A stretch of 64,000 bases of DNA. Source: Strix aluco (lineage: Eukaryota > Chordata > Aves > Strigiformes > Strigidae). This document shows, piece by piece, positions 42,224 through 53,006 of this stretch. Both the position numbers and the translations under genes were made by a program. The notes beneath the pieces were generated by a model. That model had not been told where the DNA came from and ran no database searches. It saw nothing but the letters and a program-made list of their open reading frames with translations. Each line of letters begins with the position of its first letter. The stretch's first letter is position 1. The DNA is taken from contig NC_133933.1 in assembly GCF_031877795.1 (NCBI RefSeq), positions 21,604,029 through 21,668,028 of the forward strand. The letters run 5' to 3'.

Positions 42224-42656
42224 GTGAGCGCCGCCCCGACGGCCCCGCCGCCGGGCCGCCCGCCCGGGGGATGCCGCGGCCCCGGGCCGGTCGTTATAGC
42301 GACCAAACTTTGGGGAGAGGCGCCGCCGCGTTGCTGTGGCAACCGGGCGCCTTGCAGCCTGCGGGGGGTGCGCGTCGGGCCCGCTGCCCCCCTCCCCTCC
42401 CGCCCCGGCGGGTGGCGGCCCCACCGCTCGCCCTGCGGCCGCGCCCGGCCCGGCGCAGGCAGCCGGGGACCGGCGCTGGGCTTCGCCCGGCAGCGCTGCG
42501 GGGGCCGCGGGCCCGATGACCGTCGCGGCGGCCGGTGGCCCGGGCCGGCGGCGGCGGGGAGCCCCGTTCCTCCCCAGCAAACTTTCGGTGCCGGCTGCAC
42601 GGTTGGGCTTCATGCGGCCCGAAGGAGCCAGCGGGGCTGATCGCCCTCCGAGCAGC

Positions 42657-42716
42657 CCTGCCCGCCCCCCTGCCCGCCCCCCTGCCCGCTCCCCTGCCCG
42701 CTCCCCTGCCCGCGGC
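42657..42716. repeat. 12-bp GC-rich minisatellite at the start of intron 1
   Basis: About five tandem copies of a 12-base unit CCTGCCCGCCCC/CCTGCCCGCTCC are present, the last one diverged. The complementary strand has regularly spaced GGGG, GGG and GG runs, so G-quadruplex formation is plausible. It lies roughly 430 bases inside the intron, at the CpG-island edge. Confidence 0.88.
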
Positions 42717-43033
42717 GGGGTGCGCCCGACGGCCGAGGGGCTCGTTACCGGCAGAGACGGCGCGGGGGCCGATAGGCAGCGGGCTACTGACGATGCTGAG
42801 TGATAGCCAGGCTTTCGCGGTGCCTGACCGCTGAACTTGATACTGGTTTTAACTGGTGGAAAAGTTAAGATGCGTGTGTGAATAAAGACATCAGGTGCAC
42901 GAAGCCGTATGTCTTCTGGCTGTGCCGTAACATACATTCGCACTACAGCTGACTGCAGTTATTCATACGCATACGATAGGTGTTTAGGAAGAGCAGCACT
43001 TCATGAGCAAACGGGGAGTTTTGGGCGGAGGAA

Positions 43034-43084
43034 TTTTTTTTTACTCTAAACCTACCATTTTTTACTCTAAAAATTTTTTACTCT
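43034..43084. repeat. Three spaced copies of TTTTTTACTCT
   Basis: T-rich direct repeats TTTTTTACTCT end at 43047, 43068 and 43084, separated by short A-rich spacers. They lie just inside intron 1, about 300 bases past the CpG island. This is probably slippage-driven local duplication. Confidence 0.85.
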
Positions 43085-46000
43085 GAGCGCACCATTGAGA
43101 ACTGTCGTGTGGGAGATTTACGTGAAGTAAAGCTGTGCCTATCTGCTGCTCTCAGAGTATTGTTTGAGAAATCCCGTCCCTGCGGACGCAAGATCTTACC
43201 GATTTTCTCTCTCTGCCAGTTTTTTAAGTTTTGTAACAAGCCAGTTGTCTTGGGGCTTCTGAGCACAAATGTCATGTTTTCCCTTTATTAGAGGGGAAGA
43301 AATGCACAGCTCATTATTGCGCTTACATTCATTAGGTTTGGAAAATGTTTTATCAATAGTGACTAATCTGTATAATAGAGTCGTGATGGTGACTACAGCA
43401 ATGTTGTCGAGTACTGTTACTTTGTGCCTGGAATAATTCAGTTAACTTTTCAAGTACATTCAATAGTCCAGCCATTAAAACACCATTTTAATTAAGCGTT
43501 AGGCCTTCTTCGTCACAGGAGCATATGTTTTTAAGAGATCGTTATGACTGACCTGAATGGACGGACAAAAAAAGTCAGTGTATTAACAAACCCACTCTTT
43601 TCTGATACCTGCTGTAGCAAACAGAGAAATTACCAGGTGATGTGTAAATGCAGATTAATTCACTTTTCCACCAACCCTGGCTTCTCCTCTCTGTGGTTAT
43701 TAAAATATAAAATGTTTCCACTTCATTTGCAAACGTTTGTTTGCATCTCCACTGTATTTGCTCCCGGGCGGAGGGAAGGAGATACTCGGTAGAGTTTTTT
43801 GGCAATTTTGACAGGTGTAAACCAAGGCTGAACCAAGAATTGTGTTTCTCATATTCCTGTAGTGCAACCCAGGGCACCACTCTCTCTTTATAGCCAATAA
43901 TGCCTGCATCTCCCACATGTGAGATGGAGGCTGAAGATTGTTTCTCCCCGAGCCACAACAAAGGCTGGATTCTGCCAGGCGTTCCCCTGAGTAGTACCTT
44001 CTCTTGGCATACTGCCTGCTAGTACTTACTCCTGGATTACGTGAAGTACTTTGTGTGAGCTCAGCGAGCCTGCTGTAGAGCAAGGTCGTGCTCTGAGTGA
44101 GGAGATGCAGCAGGAGGTGGCTCGAAGCGAAGCTACGTTGTGCCTTTGGGCACCGCGAAGGCCATGGCAGGGCGGCTGTGCGGGGGGAGCCGAGCTGCAC
44201 GGCCCCGGCAGGAGTCGTGTCTCCTGGAGTACCGACATCCCAAGGCTGTAGCACCCCATCCTGGCATAGCTTTTACCAGCTACGCGTACAGCTCCTGCAG
44301 ATGAAGAGGAACTGCTCCCCCCACCTCAGCGCTTCTCACTCGCCTCTTCAAGATGCTGCAGCTTGTAGAGGGGCAAAGCCCACGTTGAGCTCAGCTGCTT
44401 CTCCATGGGCAAGGCTTCTTCTGCTGCACAGTTGTATTCAGTTATTATTGGTGGCTGTGATTGCCCCGCAAAAGCAAAAAAAACCCCAGTGAATTACCTA
44501 GCTGTCCCGCTAAAAGCCAGAAGCCGTACTCTTAATGAAACATACACAAAGCTGTCACAGCATCACAGTCACAGCATGGGAGAAACCAAATGGTAGGCAT
44601 CAAAAATGTCACCTGGGGGAGCAGTTCCAGAGCCCTTCTTTCACGGTCCCTTTGTTCCCTCCCAGGCAGCTCATTTATATACCTGCCTACCTGGAGTACC
44701 TTTGATTCCACTCTCAGCTCACATACCATATTGTCCTGGTTCAGAGCAATTTCACTTGCCTTCACGTCACACTTAATTGACAAGGAGAATGCTGTCTTTA
44801 CTCAACTGCGCCAAGAGCTACCAGACATCTAGAGTCAAAACAGCTTGCCTTCCTCAACAACTTTGGCAGTTACATGTGTCAAAGCAACTTTATTACTCCA
44901 GCTAAACACACTCCTATCCTAGCGACGCATCGGAAAGCTTTCTTACTCACTGCCTAACAAACAGCAAGTAGGTGCCATGTCTGTCAAGGGTAAATCCCCC
45001 ACAGGTTACTCAGACTTTTATCTGTAGAGGATTCCAACTGACAGAAAACACGCTGGGTCTTTTCAAGTCCTCACTCTGCTCTCACTGGTTTTAATAAAAC
45101 TACTAAATCCTTCATATGTAGGCAAGGAAATACAGTCACCCAGGGACAGGGCTGCAAGTTTTCCTGGGGTTTGTGTGAGCTGGACAGAGGGAGGGAGCAT
45201 CCTTCTATGAACACACGGGTTACGCACAGTCAGGCTTGGAGAAAACTGCTCCATCCACCCTCCTTAAGCAGGGCCTTAGCAGAGCTGAGCAGCTCCTCTG
45301 TTAGGGGCTTTGCTGTACTTTCCCAGCTGCAGTTCTGCATCTTCCCTAATTACACAGGGACGCAATCAAACCCTCTGAGCGAGAAACACGTTAGTGGGGT
45401 CTTTAAGAAATGGGAGAGAGTCAAAATGACATGTTAAGCCTAATCTTAAAGCATTTTCCTGAATAGCCCACAAAGCGAGTGGCTTACAGTCCATAAAACA
45501 GTCTCTTGATAGCACTCTGGGCATTCATTTTTTTTATTGCATTGTTTGTGGTTGAATAATGAAACGCTGAGTCTATTTTTCATTAGTCACCACAATTTTC
45601 AGAGCTATGTAAGAAAATTCTTCAGTTTAATTTCTGATTGTTTGCTGTCAGTCTACACCATTTATTCAGTCATTATTTTGCACTCCAAAAGGTACTTTTT
45701 TGTAGGCAATTATTGTTCATATTTCTTTAAGGAGCAACTAGGTGAAATTTACTCTTGATTCATTGGTCTAACTGGCAGTAGACTTTGTTTTTCAGTTGAG
45801 TTCCTTCCTTCCTTCCCCAAATGCAAATCACAAATAGTTCTCGGCACTTTGTTTGAGACTGAAAGCAAAGCATAACTCAGACCAGTTTTTTTCCTGGTAA
45901 AATGTTGCAGAGTACAGCATAATCAGTCATAGCTTTCCCCATATTCTAGGAGCACAGATTCATTCTGCCTAGCACATAAGGCATCTCTGGGATGCCCGAA

Positions 46001-49000
46001 GCTCTGGTTTTCTGACTCAGTCCATGAGTCTAGACTTTGTACCCAGGTATTTTTCCTACATTAAATGTTAGAATAAACATTAGGTGCCTATCTAGTAAAA
46101 CATATTGAGACATTGACTTACTAAATTTGGATTTTAAGCTTCTTACATGTAAGTACATGTTTCAAAAATCAAGTGATACAATTGCTTTATAGAAATCCAT
46201 ACCAGACGTTAAAAAATGAGGTCAAAAGAAGTACTCCAGTATGTAAAAGTGATTTTTCAACATAATATTTTTAAAAAGCACCCTTACTCTGGGTGGATTG
46301 TGTTGGGATGGAACATGTCTGGGTTACTTACAGGTGCTTGAGAAGGGCCCCTGGGAAGAAAAGGTGCAAAGATCTTCCCTCTGTACAGCTGTGAGAGGGT
46401 TACAGGTGTTTAGGGCACAGTGTGTAAGTGTGAGTGGGACTGTTCATCCCTTCCTTATCCCTGACTATCCTGTTAAATGTCTCAATATTCGTGTGGGCTG
46501 GCAGCTCCACCCAAAGAGATGGGGCATGCTCTGCTCTTATCTCAAAGAGATAAGGCACAGCCCTGCTGTGCGGTGAGAGACGGGACTTTGAAACCACATG
46601 AAGAAAGGCAACGTAGTGAGAGACATAACATTTGGTATTTTCTGCCAGCTAACTAGTTCCCGGTCACTGCTCTCTCCTTGCGTAGGATGTTGCCTGGGTT
46701 AGACCCTCTCTGGGTCCTCTGTAGGGTCCCAGCATACCCAGCACATCATTTCTGCTTGTGCTCCACAACCTAGCCACCATAACCACTCATTCTAAAATAT
46801 CCTCTGGCTCTGTGTCATAGTCTTTTGAGAAAATCTGGAGGTCCAGATGTGCCAAAGGCAATAATTCAGTGGAAGTGATGTGCAAAAGACCGTTGGACAG
46901 CTCAGCAAGTGCATGGTCAGATGTTGGACTGCACTGCTGGAAGCCAGGGAGCGAGCCTGCCGAGAGCAGGCACTTCACATGGTAATTTGGCAAGAAATTC
47001 CACAAATAACGGAGATGGTCTGAAGGCTTTGAGGGGGAAGTGTATTTGTCCTGTCTTCTTCAGCGCTGTATTTCAGGATATGAATATTTGCTGCAGCTGG
47101 GGAAGGTTCTGGCTCTCTGCTCTCCATGATTGCAATTTCACTGTCTACATGGCCAACACAAACCAAAGGGCGACAGTCGAACCAGAGTGTGCACCTGATT
47201 AGCATCAGTGTTATGCTTTCTCAGGGCTCTGCAATTCTCTGAGGCTTGTACAGGCAGCTTTTGCAGAGGGTTCGAATTAGGGGACAGTTACCTCCAGAGT
47301 TGTCTTTCCTGAAGTTAAAAAGTAACCAAACAAAAACCAAATGAGAAAGCAGTTGGAAGACCAAACAGTATTACCAAGCTGCAGTGTCAGGTTATTTGTC
47401 TTTGCCATCCTATACACGGTCTGCAGCCAGCATGGGGGCGTGTTTCAGCTTGGTGCTGTGGCCAGATCTGACTCCTTAGGTGTGTGTGATGTTTTGATCA
47501 CTGTGCCGGTGGATTTCCGACAGCTATTTTCTCACTTGAGTAGTCTCGATAAAGAATGGAGAGCAAGAGGCTCAGAGGTCAGCAGGTCAGCGGTCAGCAT
47601 ATATCTGTGGAGAGAAGGGATCCTACAGTGGTTTTCCTCAGATGAAGACCTGGCACCACAGCAATGTTTCCTACTTGCCATAGCTGCACGTATTAAATTC
47701 TTTGGGTACCACTGATAGGAATTTCCTAAATGTGTGGGCATAGGTTGTGTTCTCTGAGCAGAGAAGTAATCTAAATCACAGCTTGTCTTCTTGCAGTTGA
47801 GAGCAACTACAGGAAGCTTTACTTGGAGTACATCCATGTAATTACTCAGGTGACTTGAGGTGGCCCCACTGAAGGGTTGTGATGAAATAATTTTGATCCT
47901 ACATTTGTTGGTTTTTTATCCTAGAAGGTGGGAGGGAAGAACCCCGGTGCTTTAAATAAAGCCCTTTTAAAAAGAAAAAAGTTTTCTGAAAATAATATTT
48001 TAATCAGCCCCAGTACTGCTTAGGGTTTACCTGCCCCTGTAGGGTTATACTAGACCCAGAAAATGAAGCTATTACTGTGCTTCAGTCATCTATACTGCGT
48101 GATTTCTACAGAACACATCATCTCAGATTACTTAATCTAAGAGTTTCAGAGGTTTCTTAAATATTAAACCCTAGCTATGAAACCAGATGTTTCAAAACAC
48201 TTAACATCAGCACAAAGGAGATCTAATTGTTGTTTTACGGCTGGAGGAGTTAAGTCAAGGACAACAGAATTGCACTTCTTTTTGCTGTGGCTGTGGAGTT
48301 CGGGGTGCTCAGCTGGAGCACCGAAACCTGGCATCTCCGAACTGAATGTCAAGCACCACAGCATCTCAGAGCAGTCACCCATAGAACAAAGCCTGTCTGT
48401 AACATCAGGGAATAAAGAATTTGCCCAGCATCACATGAGATATGGTCCCACATCTCAGAAGTCAGGGGAAGTTTTATATTGACTTACTGTGTGATAGTTC
48501 AGGTTTGAAACAAAGACAAACTGGAGTTTGTAATCAAGGATTCTCCATTTTTGCACCTTCAGGGTCCCTCTAACTCGAGTAACTGAAGCAGCAATGTCTA
48601 CTTAGTGGGTTACTGAGCAGAATCCTGCTTAGCATGACATTCAGTTTGGTCTTCAGTGATAGTCCTGCTGGGCAGCAAATACCCGTGTTTCGGTTCCCTG
48701 TGCATTTACAAGAGCTTGGAGATGTGATTGCAAACCAAATGCTGGTGGGCCAGAATACCGCTTGGACAGCTCTCCATCCGTGGGGGTGACACACATGTCT
48801 CCAGCCAGTCGGTCTTTATTACTAAGCAACCTCCCCGTAAACCAGTTACCGCCCCTGCAATAGCAGTGAGAGATTGTAATTGCTGGGCTTACCAGCTGCC
48901 CTCTTTGCTGCAGGCTCATAAATCCACATCCTACCTGAAATCCTGTGTTCCCATGGAGCCTGGCCAGGCCCTGGCCTCTGCCCTCCCCCTTTGCTGTCCT

Positions 49001-50984
49001 GGGGATATTCCCCCTTTCCTTCTCTTACAGCTTATCTAATGCTCCCTGGTCACCTACCTTTCCTGGGCACTCTTAATTTCTCCAGCTTCTGCTGCCTGCC
49101 TCCCAATTAGCATGCCCTTCTCTACTGATGGTTTGTTTGCTTGATTAAATTTTGAATATTTGTTTGATGTCTTTGCAGTCTTTCAAGTTAATAACTACCA
49201 GAGAAGTCAAAAGTAAAGCTTTACAGTTTCTTTCTGTTCATCATCGCACCTGTCCCTCTTCCCTAGTGTTAATCCTGCTATTGACCCTCATTTCTTTTTT
49301 CAGTCTAACTATTTCTTACTTCTCCGATAGTCTTCAATTTGACACAGACCATACATACCTCATCATTTTTTCTCACTTCTAGTGATGGGTCATCTTTGCA
49401 AGCACGTCGTCTTGCTTCTGTGCAAACTTTAATTGCTCTTCACGGTGGAGAGAGGAGGAAAACCATTATAGGATAGATCTGTTGGCAGTTAATGTAACAA
49501 TATCCACTCCTGGTGCTGTGCTGGAAAATACAACGTCATTTCTTTTATTTTAATGAATGCAGTATTACCTTACCTTTGCGGCTGTTGAAGTCAATCAGAA
49601 TTTTACCTCTTGCCGTAGTAGCGTCAGGGTTAGAACAACAGAAAACCAACTTGGAACATTTCATCTACAATTTTTGTTGTGAAAACAGCTTGCCATTATT
49701 GGAAACATAGCCTGTACCCATGATCCGTATGAGTCTTGCTTACCTTTATCAAAAGGAACAGTTTTCATAGTGTGTCAGCACCAAGCGCATATCTGAGTGC
49801 ATTTTGGGAGAAAACGGGTGAGGACAAAAAATTAGGGTTCGTACTGGTGAACATTTGAAACATGAAAGTCCTCCTGAGTGCAATAAATCTCTGAAGTGAT
49901 AATAAAACCTTTCGTGAATAGAAACACTTAAGTAACAAACAGAATTATTATGTAAGGGGCAATTGCATAGCAATCCAGACAAATCAAATATGTTTAATTT
50001 TAATTCTCCTCAATAGCCTGCTTCTGCTGAAGTCAGTAATAGACCAGTCTACAGAGCTTTAGGAAATCCCATGTTACTCATTTTATTGGCACGCTAGGTT
50101 TACAAAACAAATGTAGGTCTGATGTTGCCAGCACTTGCCATTACTTAAGTAACATCTCCCTGAGCTCAGTGGGGCTGTTGATTGCAATGGGTGGTACACC
50201 TAGCTATAGACATCAGAAGGTTTCAATGCAATCTCTCTTGAATCAAATGAGAAGTAGAATGAAAATTAAATCTAATTGCATTTGATGAGGCAAAGCATTA
50301 GCAGCCTTTTCAAGTAATTAAAACTTTGGTGTGGAATAAGATAAGAAATTGAACAATTTGATGTTAACGTATGGGATTACTTATAAGGGTGAGACACTGC
50401 TATTGTTCGTGTTTAAAAATCCATAGTAAGTGCTCCTTACTATTTGATGAAAAAAGCATTAATACCTTCATAACAATTGTAGCCTCACAGTGATTCCTCA
50501 ATGAATTTTAACCTTTTTGAGCTTGTACCACTGCAGCTTCTTCCCCTTTAGAAATGATGGGCTAAATGTTCACATTCATTCCCAAGTGTTATGCAAGCAA
50601 ATTTAATCACGGCAGAAACAGCAACTAGGGGGAATTTGCCGACGTTCGAACTAGGTGAGAAACTAATTAAGTAAATTTCAACTAAAAAGAAAAACAGATA
50701 AAATCCTTTTGGTTGTTCATTATTGAATATTCCATCATCTCTTTGCTCAGACTAAGTATTGTGCAAGCAGTATATCTCCAGAGGATAAACAAAAAAATAC
50801 AGTCTCATTCGTGCTCAACGTGTATGGAGTCAAGTCTACTTTAAACCCTTTGGGGCTGGAAATGACTGTGGTGTAAAGATCCTAAATCCAAATCGTGATT
50901 TTAATGAGAGGGACAGAAAGAAACTGTTTGATAAAATTATGTCCATTTACAAAAACTGCTACTGGCAGAACTGTGAGGACCAGG

Positions 50985-51150
50985 AAAATTTCAGATAAAA
51001 TCAGAAGCTCAAAATGACCTTGATAAAGTGGCAAAGTTGTTCAGTATCATTAAATTTAAAAGTAGTCAAGGGAAATGCATACTAAGGAAGGAAGAGTTAA
51101 ATGCAGAAGTAGAAAATGAGAAATAACTGGTTAGTCAGCAGTCCTGTCAC
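50985..51150 (+). mobile_element. CR1 LINE fragment, sense orientation, in KCNK12 intron
   Basis: The blocks TGACCTTGATAAAGTGG, AAGGAAGGAAGAGTTAAATG, AGAAAATGAGAAATAACTGG and TTAGTCAGCAGTCCTG follow the order of the sense strand of amniote CR1 (the region just after the reverse-transcriptase core, as recalled). It is a short remnant with no intact reading frame. The ends are approximate, and similarity fades into unique sequence on both sides. Confidence 0.7.
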
Positions 51151-52561
51151 CCTCTATTTCTACTACAGTTACTTAAAATTAGGTCTTTGTGCCTTTGTGA
51201 ATGAATTAAAAGAGCTGCCCAAGCAAAAAGATACTTGAGAATTTACTTCTTTGCTTTCAGCTGGAACTTCTTGAAATAAGGGACTCATGAAGGCATACTT
51301 AAACCATTGAGAAGTTGAGGTTTATCAGAGTTTTTTCATTAAATTGTAACTGTAGACATTTGTACAGAGATTTGGAAAAAACCTGGCCAAATGGTGGAAA
51401 AGATGTTTGTATGTTTAGGGTCTTTTTATCCTTATAGGCTAACTCTTTGTAAAGCAGAAGAGCTGAGACAGCTATCAAGAAATAGATGTTCTCTGAATAC
51501 CTACCTACACAAAAAACAGTGGCAGCAGAAAAATATGCTGCAAGTCTATTGTTTAATCCAGTCTAAAGATAAGTCAGTGATTTAACCATTTGACAGCCTT
51601 TCCCATCTGTAAGGCTTAGAAAGCCCAGAAGCGACATCTTGTTTTGTCAGACTTGCCATGTGGGGAAGTATGACATATGCCCAAGATCATTTGTGAAATT
51701 CAGATAACGCTATTTCTTAGCCTGAAAGGAGAAGTATTGTGAGATGTACTGGCACTGGAGTGGCAGTACATGTGCAGGTATTCTTCTGAAGCCCATAGTA
51801 TCTCAAGAATATAACAAAATTTGGATGCTATTATTCTTTTTTTCTTGCAGTTCAGAAAAAAAATTTTTGCACAACCTTGGGTCTACTCAGGCATCTGAAA
51901 TGCAACTGCAAGTTTCAATAAACAGCAAAAGCAGGTGTGAACGCTAATGTTTGAAACACTTCATTTGAAATGACAGGGCATAAGCTTTTTCCTGTTAGGG
52001 TGTTGCTTAGATACACAATTATCCACATAAAAAAACATTCTCAAAACCATAGGAAAATAAGAGCGGAAGCAGTTTTAAAGGATGAAAAATTAAGATTGCA
52101 AGAGAAATCGACTTTTGAAAACACTGTTCACATGGAATAATATCATCAGCTACATGAAGACTGTAGGAAGGAAGGTCAGAGGAGGTGGCAGTGTATGACT
52201 TCAGATATTGAGCCCATCTCAAGAGAGAGAGGAATTGGCCACTGTTGGGGTCCATGAGCTATACCTTCGTGTATCTCTGTAGTTACTGAAACGGACCTTG
52301 TGTATTTCTTGGTTATCATGCTTTTGTTTTCTGCAGATTTTTGAAAATACTCTAAATTCAGGGATGTTTCCTCTGTCTGATAGTGTCTCAGAAACTTCTG
52401 TATTTTAGCTGAGGCAGTGCAGTAAGCCAAGGCAGATGCTTCTGCACGCAACCTGGAATGTGAGCAGGTGTTTGGTATGGCCCCGACAGCTGTTAATGGA
52501 AGATTTTGAAGACCCTTAGCCTCTAGTGTAAAGAAGAGTTCTTCCACAGTAATATAACATA

Positions 52562-53006
52562 CTTAAATGTCGGGGTCACCATTAGCCGGGGTCCTTATTT
52601 CTCCATGCGGGAACAGAAACGACACAACACCAGTGTGATGATCAGGTCGTCCATCTTTTTTATTTTTCCTTTTCTGGTTACATTTATATTCTGCTAAGTT
52701 CCGTACACGCACTCATCTATCTTCTAATAGGCTACAGGTCATCTACACGCGCTGTTCACGCGCCTCTACAAGCATTTGCATTGGTTAATTGCAATTAGCA
52801 CATAAACCCCAAAACTTGCCAAAACTCCCTTATCTCATACCCTGTTTTGCTCAGACTTGTGTGCTTTTGCTGACCACAGGTGTTTCTCACTTATCTGCTG
52901 TCTTGTGTTTTTTTGCCAGCCTTATTTTGCTGGCCTTGTCTTCGTCCTTGCATTCTTCTGTCTGCACTAACTTTCTCCCAGCGCGGCCCAGACTCCTACA
53001 CTTAAA
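52562..53006. repeat. 6-bp target-site duplication CTTAAA flanking the solo LTR
   Basis: CTTAAA occurs immediately before TGTCGGGG at 52568 and immediately after the terminal CCTACA at 53000. The perfect match at exactly the LTR ends fixes the insertion boundaries and suggests the insertion is not very ancient. Confidence 0.85.
52568..53000 (-). mobile_element. Solo LTR of an endogenous retrovirus (ERVK-like), antisense in KCNK12 intron
   Basis: Read on the minus strand, this 433-base element begins TGTAGGAGTC at 53000 and ends CCCCGACA at 52568, so it has the TG...CA termini of an LTR. It is flanked by a perfect 6-bp direct repeat CTTAAA (52562-52567 and 53001-53006), the target-site duplication. 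Internal signals are in the right order: a TATA-like AATATAAATG (complement of 52681-52690), then a polyadenylation signal AATAAA (complement of 52659-52664) 20-30 bases downstream. A 6-bp duplication is typical of class II (beta/alpharetrovirus-like, ERVK) elements. No internal gag, pol or env sequence adjoins it, so it is a solo LTR left by recombination between two LTRs. The family name cannot be given without a library search. Confidence 0.87.

Larger units (their letters stand above)
41170..42760. promoter_or_regulatory. KCNK12: CpG island promoter region of KCNK12
   Basis: Base composition changes sharply from AT-rich flanks to very GC- and CpG-rich DNA at about 41.17 kb and returns to normal by about 42.76 kb. 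The island covers the putative promoter, 5' UTR, coding exon 1 and the start of intron 1. Consecutive GC boxes (GCCCCGCCCCGCCCC) lie around 41331-41350, and I see no clear TATA box, as expected for a CpG-island promoter. An AP-1-like TGACTCA occurs at 41745-41751. The transcription start cannot be fixed from sequence alone. Long open frames on both strands here come from lack of AT-rich stop codons, not from genes. Confidence 0.88.

Noticed and set aside
41872-42519. Exon 1 read through the donor site as a 215-residue protein
   Set aside because: GTGAGC is a good donor and the sequence after it loses K2P similarity at once, while exon 2 restores the filter exactly.
42086-42943. 285-codon minus-strand open frame
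   Set aside because: Same GC-rich artefact, including translation of the 12-bp minisatellite.
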